A program made the translations under genes and the position numbers. From assembly GCA_964630265.1 (NCBI GenBank), contig CAZVRW010000092.1:1-8892 (forward strand): a stretch of DNA of 8,892 nt, written 5' to 3'. This document shows, in pieces, positions 1 to 7,758 of this stretch; position 1 is the stretch's first letter; each line of letters begins with the position of its first letter. The notes below the pieces were generated by a model, which did not search any database, was not told the DNA's origin, and was given only the letters and a program-made list of their open reading frames with translations. This DNA comes from CAZBWP01 sp964630265. GTDB taxonomy: Bacteria > Pseudomonadota > Alphaproteobacteria > Rhodospirillales > Defluviicoccaceae.

Positions 1-44
1 ATTCGCATTCGCAGAACTGACCTACCAGGGAATTCCCACAACTG

Positions 45-758
45 TCAAATGGAATTTAGGCGCTGGCCGTAGGTGGGGAGGTCTTCGATCACCCGCCCTG
101 CGGGGGCGGCTTCGTTGATGCAGAGCAGGAAGCGCGTCTGCCCGGTGCCGGCGATGGGCGGCGAGCGATGCAGGATCAGCGGGACGCGCGCCCCTGGCGC
201 CCGGCGCCCCTTGAACAGGGCCACTGCGAAGCGCGGCAGTTGCCGGATGTCGGCATCCGCCCAGGTGTCCGTCGCGCACTGGCCCGGTTCGGGGAGACGG
301 CTCAGCCACTGGGTACCCGGGCCGCGATAGGTGGTAAGCAGCCGCAGGGCGACATTGTCCACGTGGAACCGGGCGCAGGCGTCGTCGGTGACGCGCTCGA
401 TCCGCACGTCGCGCCGGGCGGCGCCGCTGATCCGGGCGAAGCTCTGCATCAGGCCGGCGATGTCTTCGATCAGCGCCGCCGATGCGCCAACGCCGGTCAA
501 CCCGGCATCGGCGAACGTCGCCGCCAGGTCGTCGCCACCTTCGTCGCCGGCGCAACTGAACCGGCGGGTCGGCAGTCCCGAGCCGGGCAGGGCGTCGAGC
601 CACGGGGCGACCGCCGCCGGCATCTTCCGCTCCCAGACAACGAGACTGACACGGGGATCGGCGAACCGATCCAGGATGTCGGCCGTCGCGCCGACGATGA
701 CGCCGCGCGGTGCGGCGGATCGCTGACGATGGCCCGGATCGACGACAAGATCAGCCAT
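45..758 (-). CDS. DUF1826 domain protein, Zur-regulon type
   Basis: This 237-residue protein matches the uncharacterised DUF1826 family. Its hallmark block lies at residues 130-152, with the pattern RFHVDN...RLLTTYRGPGTQWL, followed by PLILHRSPP at 193-201 and the tail LPTYGQRLNSI. No signal peptide or membrane segment is visible, so it should be cytoplasmic. The start at 758 was chosen because a strong purine-rich Shine-Dalgarno (AAGGGGAAG) lies six bases upstream. A TTG further upstream would add 32 unlikely residues and begin next to the operator palindrome. The gene is divergent from a zinc-import operon and shares its control region. Family members are often found beside COG0523 GTPases and predicted Zur sites, which is known context rather than a demonstrated function. 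H132, D134, H197 and R209 are spaced as in Fe(II)/2-oxoglutarate oxygenases, so an oxygenase-like role is my inference. The family call is firm and the function is unknown. Confidence 0.88.
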   Translation of the reverse strand: MADLVVDPGHRQRSAAPRGVIVGATADILDRFADPRVSLVVWERKMPAAVAPWLDALPGSGLPTRRFSCAGDEGGDDLAATFADAGLTGVGASAALIEDIAGLMQSFARISGAARRDVRIERVTDDACARFHVDNVALRLLTTYRGPGTQWLSRLPEPGQCATDTWADADIRQLPRFAVALFKGRRAPGARVPLILHRSPPIAGTGQTRFLLCINEAAPAGRVIEDLPTYGQRLNSI

Positions 759-764
759 CAAGGT

Positions 765-774
765 CTTCCCCTTT
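765..774 (-). promoter_or_regulatory. Ribosome binding site of the DUF1826 gene
   Basis: On the minus strand this reads AAAGGGGAAG and ends six bases before the ATG at 758-756. It decides the start codon of the DUF1826 gene over the upstream in-frame TTG at 854. Confidence 0.75.
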
Positions 775-860
775 CTCGCCTGGATCAAGCACGCGCCGCC
801 GGCGCGACCTTCCGTCGGAAACGGAGTCTTGACGGTTGCCTCGCTCTGGCGCAAGGGATA

Positions 861-879
861 AACGATACACTATAACGTT
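861..879. promoter_or_regulatory. Putative Zur operator between divergent units
   Basis: The 19-bp sequence AACGATACACTATAACGTT is an imperfect palindrome centred on base 870, with 7 of 9 base pairs complementary. Compared with the core of the gammaproteobacterial Zur consensus as I recall it (AATGTTATAnTATAACATT), 14 of 18 defined positions match and the right half-site TATAACGTT differs at one base. It is an AT-rich island in GC-rich DNA, between a DUF1826 gene and a COG0523/zinc ABC operon, which are classic Zur targets. One site could repress both directions. A further ATAACGT at 890-896 may be a half-site. I do not see convincing -35 and -10 pairs on either strand, so the promoters are not called. 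Confidence 0.72.
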
Positions 880-958
880 ACGCGCTCGGATAACGTCGGG
901 AGTGCCGTCGATGCAGCAGAGGGCAGCGAGAAGGTCGCGTGGAGCGAGGCACGAGGCC

Positions 959-1038
959 ATGCGTCGGCCCGATTGGATGGCGCGTGCCGAAAGCCGGGCC
1001 AGCGCCGCGGGCGGCTCCGGCATCAAGGCTGCGGCGCC

Positions 1039-1042
<4 letters not shown>
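959..1042 (+). CDS. Possible 27-aa leader ORF coupled to the first GTPase gene
   Basis: An ATG at 959 opens a 27-codon frame (begins MRRPDWMARAESRA) whose TGA at 1040-1042 overlaps the GTG start of the GTPase gene at 1039 as GTGA. GGAGCGAGG at 941-949 sits nine bases upstream and could be its ribosome binding site. An alternative ATG at 911 in the same frame gives 43 residues. The GTPase GTG has no good Shine-Dalgarno of its own, so translational coupling is plausible. The product is Arg/Ala-rich and resembles no family I know. Open frames are common by chance at this GC content, so this is tentative. Confidence 0.25.
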
Positions 1043-2162
<1,120 letters not shown>

Positions 2163-2163
<1 letters not shown>

Positions 2164-2278
2164 TGGGACGCGGGCGGTCCCCGTGGTCGCCGCTGCTGGC
2201 CGGGCTGGGGAGCCGCTTGGCGGTGGCCGCCTGCCTCGCGATGCTGCTGTGGCTTGCCGTCGCCTGGAGCCTGCAGCC

Positions 2279-2282
<4 letters not shown>
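2163..2282 (+). CDS. Small 39-aa single-span membrane protein in the zinc operon
   Basis: The product begins with a basic, Pro/Trp-containing segment (MGRGRSPWSP) and has one hydrophobic helix at about residues 19-37, rich in Leu, Ala and Trp, ending SLQP. The positive N-terminus suggests that end stays in the cytoplasm. The evidence that it is real is its fit. The ATG shares a base with the TGA of the GTPase gene (TGATG), GAGG lies 10 bases upstream at 2149-2152, and its TGA overlaps the GTG of the ABC ATPase gene (GTGA), leaving no other explanation for the 115-bp gap. I do not recognise a family. Being made just before the importer, it could be a small accessory or regulator of the permease, which is inference. 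The alternative is a non-coding spacer that is open by chance. Confidence 0.62.
2266..2269 (+). promoter_or_regulatory. Ribosome binding site selecting the GTG start of the ABC ATPase gene
   Basis: GGAG lies nine bases before the GTG at 2279, inside the end of the 39-codon ORF. Together with the GTGA overlap it supports this start over the long upstream extension of the same frame. Confidence 0.55.
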
Positions 2283-3036
<754 letters not shown>

Positions 3037-3040
<4 letters not shown>

Positions 3041-3906
3041 TCTTCGATCTGATCGCCGCCCCCTTCATGGAGTTCGCCTTCATGCGGCGGGCCCTGGTCG
3101 GCTGTCTCGCCTTGTCGCTCGGCGCGGCGCCCGTCGGCGTCTTTCTCCTGCTCCGGCGGATGAGCCTGACCGGCGATGCCATGGCCCACGCCATCCTGCC
3201 GGGGGCGGCGGTCGGCTTCCTCGTCGCCGGCCTGTCGCTGCCGGCCATGACCGTGGGCGGCCTCGCCGCCGGCCTGATCGTCGCTATTGCCTCCGGTGTC
3301 ATCGCCCGGGTGACGGTCTTGCGCGAGGATGCGAGTCTGGCGGCGTTCTACCTCATCTCGCTGGCGACCGGCGTCCTCATCGTCTCCACGCGCGGCAGCA
3401 ACGTGGATCTCCTGCATGTGCTGTTCGGCACGGTGCTCGCCCTGGATGACGCGGCGATCCTGCTGATCGCCGGCATCGCCACGCTGACGCTTATGGCCAT
3501 GGCGTTCGTCTTCCGCGCCCTCGTCATGGAATGCCTTGATCCCCAGTTCCTGCGCTCGGTCAGCCGGTTGAGTTCGCCGGCCCACTTCACCTTCCTGTTT
3601 CTGGTCGTCCTCAACCTGGTCGGCGGCTTTCACGCCCTGGGCACGCTGATGGTCGTCGGGCTGATGATCCTGCCGGCCGCCGCGGCGCGGTTCTGGGCGC
3701 AGGAGATCACCGGAATGATCGCGGTGGCTATGCTCATCGCCTTCGTCGCCAGCCTGGTGGGCCTGCTGCTCTCCTACCATTACAGCCTGCCCTCGGGACC
3801 GGCGATCATCCTGACCGTCGGCGTCATCTACGTCGCATCCATGCTGGGCGGCCCGTTCGGCAGTGTCCTCGCCGTCCGGCTGCCGCGCCGTCACCTGGAA
3901 GCTTGA
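3037..3906 (+). CDS. Zinc ABC transporter permease (ZnuB/AztB-type, ABC-3 family)
   Basis: This 289-residue integral inner-membrane protein forms the translocation channel of the importer, probably as a homodimer. It consists almost entirely of hydrophobic helices; I count about eight or nine, from residue 19 to the C-terminal region. The ABC-3 family signature RRMSLTGDAMAHAILPG lies at 40-56, and the conserved GGFHALGTLMVVGLMILPAA segment is near the middle of the second half. The ATG at 3037 overlaps the ATPase stop (ATGA), has no strong ribosome binding site of its own, and gives a typical length; an earlier in-frame start would add 19 Arg-rich residues. The C-terminus is short and basic. 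The zinc assignment comes from context; the family also carries manganese and iron. Confidence 0.93.
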
Positions 3907-3918
3907 TCACTGAACGAT

Positions 3919-3923
3919 AGGAG
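3919..3923 (+). promoter_or_regulatory. Strong ribosome binding site of the binding-protein gene
   Basis: AGGAG sits seven bases before the ATG at 3931. Unlike the overlapping genes before it, this gene has a near-consensus site, which fits the need for more periplasmic binding protein than membrane subunits. Confidence 0.75.
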
Positions 3924-3930
3924 AAGCCCA

Positions 3931-4869
3931 ATGGTCACACGACGCACCTTGCTCCGGCTGGTCGCCCCTGCTCTGCTGCTCGGAGTGTGGGCCGCGCCTG
4001 CCTTGGCCGACATCCCAGTGAAGGCCGTCGCCACCTTCAGCATCCTCGCCGACATGGTCCGCGAAGTGGGTGGTGATCGGGTCGAGGTGGTCACCCTCGT
4101 CGGTCCCGACGGCGACGCCCACGTCTATCAGCCGACACCGGCCGACGCCAAGAACGTGGCGGCGGCCGACATCGTCTTCGTCAACGGTCTCGGCTTCGAG
4201 GGCTGGATCGATCGGCTGATCACGTCGGCCAGCTTCCAGGGGCCAGTGGTGGTCGCGACCCAGGGGATCGAGCCGCTCGCCGCCACCGAGGACCATGACG
4301 ACTCGCATGGACACTCCCATGGGCACGCGCACGATCATGGCGAGGTCGACCCGCATGCCTGGCAGAGCCTTGAGAACGGCAAGATCTATGTCCGCAACAT
4401 CCGCGACGGCCTGATCGCCCTCGACCCCGCCGGCGCCGCGGTCTATAGCGCCAATGCCGACCGCTATCTCGCCGAGATCGCGGCGCTCGACGCCGAGGTC
4501 CGCGCCGCCGTCGCCAACCTGCCACCGCAGCGGCGGACCGTAGTCACCTCCCATGATGCCTTCGGCTACTTCGCGCAGGCCTATGGCCTGACGTTCCGCT
4601 CTCCCACGGGTGTCAGTTCCGAGGCCGAGGCGTCCGCCAAGGACGTGGCCGCCCTGATCCGGCAGATTCGCTCCGATAGCATCCCGGCGGTGTTCATGGA
4701 AAACATCACCGACCCGCGCCTCCTGGAGCAGATCCGCAGGGAGACCGGCGCATCCCTCGGCGGCACGCTCTATTCGGATGCGCTGTCGCAGCCGGACGGC
4801 CCGGCCCCGACCTACCTCGAAATGTTCCGCTACAACGTGCGGACGCTGACCAGCGCGCTCGCGTCCTGA
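3931..4869 (+). CDS. Periplasmic zinc-binding protein of the ABC importer (cluster A-I, AztC/ZnuA-like)
   Basis: This 312-residue solute-binding protein captures Zn(II) in the periplasm and hands it to the permease. A signal peptide covers residues 1-26 (cleavage ALA|D27); its n-region TRRTLLR resembles a twin-arginine motif. Candidate metal ligands are H64 (DAHVYQPTPAD), H142 (DPHAW), H208 (TSHDAFGYF) and D283 (LYSDALS). Three His plus one Asp is the zinc pattern; manganese proteins of this cluster have Glu at the third place. The ligand spacing (78, 66, 75) is nearly that recalled for Paracoccus AztC (H61, H138, H204, D279), so AztC-like is my best reading. A flexible loop at 122-136 has seven His alternating with Gly, Asp and Ser, as in zinc-specific members. 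There is no lipobox Cys. The gap to the permease gene is 24 bases. No periplasmic AztD-like chaperone is encoded in the window. Confidence 0.93.
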   Translation: MVTRRTLLRLVAPALLLGVWAAPALADIPVKAVATFSILADMVREVGGDRVEVVTLVGPDGDAHVYQPTPADAKNVAAADIVFVNGLGFEGWIDRLITSASFQGPVVVATQGIEPLAATEDHDDSHGHSHGHAHDHGEVDPHAWQSLENGKIYVRNIRDGLIALDPAGAAVYSANADRYLAEIAALDAEVRAAVANLPPQRRTVVTSHDAFGYFAQAYGLTFRSPTGVSSEAEASAKDVAALIRQIRSDSIPAVFMENITDPRLLEQIRRETGASLGGTLYSDALSQPDGPAPTYLEMFRYNVRTLTSALAS

Positions 4870-4890
4870 TCCCGTTGCGGCAAGGTGATT

Positions 4891-4897
4891 GGAAGGA
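4891..4897 (+). promoter_or_regulatory. Ribosome binding site of the second COG0523 gene
   Basis: GGAAGGA lies seven bases before the ATG at 4905. It fixes that start over an in-frame start 30 bases upstream, and places the P-loop at residues 11-19 as in the paralogue. Confidence 0.7.
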
Positions 4898-4904
4898 CCC
4901 CGGC

Positions 4905-5861
4905 ATGTCGCAGATCCCGGTTACCGTGCTCACCGGCTATCTTGGGGCCGGCAAGACGACGCTCTTGAATCGCATCCTCAAGGAGAACCACGGCCACCGC
5001 TACGCCGTGATCTTCAACGAGTTCGGCGACATCGGCATCGACAACGACCTCGCCGTCGCCGGCGACGAAGAGATCTTCGAGATGAACAACGGCTGCATTT
5101 GTTGCACCGTGCGCGGCGACCTCATCCGCATTCTCGACGGCCTGATGAAACGCCGCGGTCAGTTCTCGTCGATCCTGATCGAGACCACCGGTCTCGCCGA
5201 CCCGGCGCCGGTGGCGCAGACCTTTTTCGTCGACGACGACGTCCGCAGCAGGACGCGGCTCGACGCGATCGTCGCCGTCGCCGATGCGAAAAACCTGCAG
5301 GCCCGTCTCGAAGACAGCCACGAGGCGACCGAGCAGCTGGCATTCGCCGACGTCATCCTGCTCAACAAGGTCGACCTGGTGCCGGCGGCGGAACTCGCCC
5401 GCGTGGAGCAGCGCATCCGCTCCCTCAACGCCTTCGCCCAGGTCCACCAGACGCGCCACTGCGACGTGCCCCTCGACCGGGTGCTGGACCGCGGCGCCTT
5501 CGATCTCGATCGCATTCTCGCCCTGGAGCCCAACTTCCTCGGCGACGACGATCACCAGCACGACGCTAGCATCACCAGCGTCTCCCTGAAATCGCCGGCG
5601 CCCCTGCGGCCCGACGCCTTCATTCCATGGGTGCGGACGGTGCTGGCCGAGCAGGGCGCCGACATCCTGCGCTCGAAGGGGATCATCGCCTTTCCCGACG
5701 AGCCTAAGCGCTTCGTCTTCCAGGGCGTGCACATGTTGTTCGACGGCGACCTGCAACGGCCGTGGAAACCCGATGAGCCGCGCGAGACCCGCGTCGTCTT
5801 CATCGGCCGCAAACTGAACGAGGCAGAGCTGCGCCGTGGCTTCGAGGCCTGCGTCGCCTGA
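4905..5861 (+). CDS. Second COG0523 (CobW/ZigA-type) GTPase
   Basis: This 318-residue G3E GTPase is paralogous to the one at 1039. It has Walker A GYLGAGKTT at 11-19, NEFGDIGID at 38-46, the CxCC metal site GCICC at 63-67, ETTGLADPAP at 93-102 and a canonical G4 motif NKVD at 154-157. The C-terminal CobW domain includes the shared RSKGIIAFPDEP segment. It lacks the long histidine loop of the first protein; only a short DDDHQHD is present at 214-220. The two are therefore probably specialised rather than redundant, perhaps serving different clients or different metal availability. It lies 35 bases after the binding-protein gene and one base before the WD40 gene, so it belongs to the operon. 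A role as zinc metallochaperone is inferred from family and context. Confidence 0.93.
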   Translation: MSQIPVTVLTGYLGAGKTTLLNRILKENHGHRYAVIFNEFGDIGIDNDLAVAGDEEIFEMNNGCICCTVRGDLIRILDGLMKRRGQFSSILIETTGLADPAPVAQTFFVDDDVRSRTRLDAIVAVADAKNLQARLEDSHEATEQLAFADVILLNKVDLVPAAELARVEQRIRSLNAFAQVHQTRHCDVPLDRVLDRGAFDLDRILALEPNFLGDDDHQHDASITSVSLKSPAPLRPDAFIPWVRTVLAEQGADILRSKGIIAFPDEPKRFVFQGVHMLFDGDLQRPWKPDEPRETRVVFIGRKLNEAELRRGFEACVA

Positions 5862-5862
5862 C

Positions 5863-6906
5863 ATGATGGAGGAGCTTGCGGGATCGCCAAGCCTGATCGC
5901 CGAGCATGGAGCCACGGCTCAGGTCGAGGCCTTCGTCGTCGACATCCTCTGGCTGGGGCGCGGGGTTGCCGCCGCGTGCGGCGATGGCCGTGTCCGGTTT
6001 ATGGATACCGATGGTCACCTGACCGAGATGGTCGCCGCGCACCAAGGCGCCATCCTCGCCGCGGCGCCGCACCCGGATGGCGGGTCGGTGCTGACCGGCG
6101 GCGACGATGGCCGGCTGGCGCGGACCTGGCCCTCCGGCGAGATGGAGGAGATTGCGGCGTTCGGCCACCGCTGGGTCGAGCATGTGGCAACGAGCCCGGC
6201 CTCCGGCGTCATCGCCTGTGGGGTCGGCAAAGAGGCCTGCCTCATCGCCAAGGACGCGACGCACGTCACCCACCGCTTCGCCCATCCGAGCAGCGTCGGC
6301 GGCATCGCCCTGGATGCCACGGGGCGGCGGCTCGCCGTCAGTCATTACGGCGGCGTCAGCCTGTGGTGGACGTTGACGCCGGACGTGCCGCACAAGGCGT
6401 TGTCCTGGCATGGCTCCCATCTCGCCGTGACCTTCAGCCCGGACAGCCGGTTCGTCGTCTCGGCGATGCAGGAGAGCGCCCTGCACGGCTGGCGCGTCGC
6501 TGACGGAGCCGCCATGCACATGTCGGGCTATCCGGCGAAGACCCGCTCGTTCGCCTGGGACGCCAAGGGGCGCAGGCTGATGACGGGCGGCTCGGATCGC
6601 GTCGTCTGCTGGCCGTTCACTGGCCGGGACGGACCGATGAAAAAGCGGCCGGCGGAGATCGGGCCGGGCGGACTGCTGGTCACCCGCGTCGCCTGCCACC
6701 CGCTGGACGACCTGGTTGCGGCCGGCTACGAGGACGGCTCCGTCCTGCTGCTCAGCCCCGCCAAGGACCCGTGGGCCGTCGTCCAGGTGGGCGACGGCGC
6801 GCCGGTGAGCGCCCTGGCGTGGTCGCCCGCCGGCGACGGCCTCGCCGCCGGCTCCGAGTCCGGCCGCGTCAGCCTCCTGTCGTTCCCGCCGCCCTCTGCC
6901 CGATGA
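5863..6906 (+). CDS. Cytoplasmic WD40-repeat beta-propeller protein of the zinc operon
   Basis: This is a 347-residue all-repeat protein. I can align about eight WD40-like units, each with a hydrophobic strand, a small-residue turn and a GxDGxVxxW-type strand; examples are GGDDGRLARTW at 79-89, VTFSPDSRFVVSA and LAWSPAGDGLAAGSESGRVSLL near the end. It should fold as a seven- or eight-bladed propeller and act as a protein-interaction platform. There is no signal peptide or membrane helix. This separates it from AztD, the periplasmic propeller chaperone of Azt systems. The start follows the GTPase TGA by one base (TGACATGATG); 5866 is an equally good ATG, and the GTG at 5836 would overlap the GTPase gene. 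Such genes recur beside COG0523 genes in alphaproteobacteria, as far as I recall, suggesting a GTPase partner or adaptor. The function is unproven. Confidence 0.85.
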   Translation: MMEELAGSPSLIAEHGATAQVEAFVVDILWLGRGVAAACGDGRVRFMDTDGHLTEMVAAHQGAILAAAPHPDGGSVLTGGDDGRLARTWPSGEMEEIAAFGHRWVEHVATSPASGVIACGVGKEACLIAKDATHVTHRFAHPSSVGGIALDATGRRLAVSHYGGVSLWWTLTPDVPHKALSWHGSHLAVTFSPDSRFVVSAMQESALHGWRVADGAAMHMSGYPAKTRSFAWDAKGRRLMTGGSDRVVCWPFTGRDGPMKKRPAEIGPGGLLVTRVACHPLDDLVAAGYEDGSVLLLSPAKDPWAVVQVGDGAPVSALAWSPAGDGLAAGSESGRVSLLSFPPPSAR

Positions 6907-7334
6907 AGTCAGACGCCGATCCCAGGGATTACGGGGTCCGCCTTGCCCACCCTCGACGCCGCTGGGGTGCGCGCCCTGAGCGGCTGCGCGGAGCCCTTCA
7001 GCCGGGGCCTGTGGTGTGCCGGCCGACGCTTCGGCATCGAGGCGGTGAACGCGCGCGCCGTGGTCGCGAAACCGGCGGGGTGCGCCGGGCCCCATGCCGT
7101 AGGGGAGTATCGCGGGCGCTGGCCTGCGCGTCGGATCGTTTCAACTTGAGGGAAAGCGCGCACTGGTTATCAGAAGCATTATCAAGAACATCCCCCGGGT
7201 GTGCCCGCTTGGCGCGGCTGCCGGGTGAGGGCCAGACGAATGCAAGGGGCTCGGGGTCGTCGGTGCAATCGCAAGCGCGGATCGAGGGACGTCTAGTCCG
7301 AGGCCGGCGGACCCTGTCCGGCGGTCGGCTCTGT
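6907..7334. other. Intergenic region with no supported gene
   Basis: About 430 bases of mostly very GC-rich DNA separate the WD40 gene from the DUF2946 gene. Several frames are open on both strands, for example 6943-7149 on plus and 6909-7163 on minus. Their products are Arg/Ala/Pro-rich without domains or membrane helices, and none has a convincing ribosome binding site. I see no rho-independent terminator after the WD40 gene and no transposon ends. The only distinct element is an AT-richer patch at 7165-7191. The region probably holds the end of the zinc operon transcript and the promoter of the next unit. Confidence 0.5.
7165..7191. promoter_or_regulatory. AT-rich patch with repeated TTATCA, possible regulator site
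   Basis: Within GC-rich DNA, TTATCA occurs at 7167-7172 and again at 7179-7184, a 12-base direct repeat. On the minus strand it reads GATAATGCTTCTGATAACC, which matches a classical Fur box (two GATAAT-like hexamers separated by six bases) at 13 of 19 positions. It lies about 150 bases upstream of the DUF2946 start, where a metal-responsive promoter would be expected. No clear -35/-10 pair is visible, and many alphaproteobacteria use other iron regulators, so the identity of any binding protein is open. Confidence 0.28.
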
Positions 7335-7706
7335 GTGCTGCGGCGTAATACCGTCGCCCGCGCCGTTGCCGTCTTTTCGCTGCTCGCATATGTCCTGATC
7401 GGCATCGCGCCGGTTTGGGTGCCTGCCGTCGAACGCGGTGGCATCGAGGTCTGCACCGCCAACGGCATCCGGATCCTGCCGGCACCGCTGGCGGACGGGG
7501 ATCCGCCGGCCGATCACCGGACCGCCGCAACCAAGTGTCCGCTTTGCACGATCCACGGCGCGTTTCTGCTGGTCCCCCCTGCTTGTGCCGTGGCCCTTGT
7601 CAGCCGCGGCCGACCGACCGTCGTCACTCCGGATCGCACCCGCGAGCCGTCCGGCCTGTTCGCCGGCTTCGACCACCTCTCCCGCGCACCACCCCGCCCT
7701 TCCTGA
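7335..7706 (+). CDS. DUF2946 family protein
   Basis: This small protein (123 residues from the GTG used here) has an N-terminal hydrophobic segment at about 10-31, which is a signal anchor or signal peptide. A conserved CTANG follows at 40-44, then H61, and CPLCTIH at 68-74 just before a second hydrophobic stretch (about 75-88). The tail ends SRAPPRPS. The C-TA-G, CPLC and terminal R-P-P pattern is characteristic of DUF2946, whose members are small envelope proteins often encoded beside outer-membrane metal or copper genes; their function is unknown. Cys and His spacing suggests metal binding, which is inference. The start is uncertain: GTG 7335 gives the usual length, while GTG 7263 would add 24 residues. 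It is 52 bases upstream of the outer-membrane protein gene and probably cotranscribed with it. Confidence 0.72.
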   Translation: MLRRNTVARAVAVFSLLAYVLIGIAPVWVPAVERGGIEVCTANGIRILPAPLADGDPPADHRTAATKCPLCTIHGAFLLVPPACAVALVSRGRPTVVTPDRTREPSGLFAGFDHLSRAPPRPS

Positions 7707-7746
7707 GCAAACCCCGAAACACATCGTTCGTTTTCTTGCTCTTTCG

Positions 7747-7753
7747 AAGGGAG
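7747..7753 (+). promoter_or_regulatory. Ribosome binding site of the outer-membrane protein gene
   Basis: AAGGGAG lies five bases before the ATG at 7759 and identifies this as the start, in agreement with the signal peptide that begins there; the frame is open far upstream but without a better start. Confidence 0.75.
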
Positions 7754-7758
7754 AGACC

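Noticed and set aside
28..37. Perfect palindrome GGGAATTCCC after the DUF1826 gene.
   Set aside because: It has no loop and no T-run, so it is not a terminator, and ten bases is too short to call an operator.
5863..6906. Assigning the WD40 protein as the metallochaperone AztD.
   Set aside because: AztD is periplasmic and needs a signal peptide; this protein starts with an acidic, polar segment and shows no export signal.
5800..7095. A 431-codon minus-strand open frame opposite the WD40 gene.
   Set aside because: The opposite strand has clear repeat structure and operon fit; this frame has neither motifs nor a convincing start.
7089..7106. CCCC...GGGG hairpin as a terminator of the zinc operon.
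   Set aside because: The stem is only four base pairs, the inner bases mismatch, and no U-tract follows.
6943..7149. A 68-codon plus-strand ORF in the intergenic region, and an 84-codon one on the opposite strand.
   Set aside because: Neither has a good ribosome binding site, a domain or a hydrophobic segment; GC bias explains the open frames.
6771..7334. Long N-terminal extension of the DUF2946 frame running back into the WD40 gene.
   Set aside because: The extension is Arg-rich, overlaps a supported gene in another frame, and far exceeds the usual length of the family.
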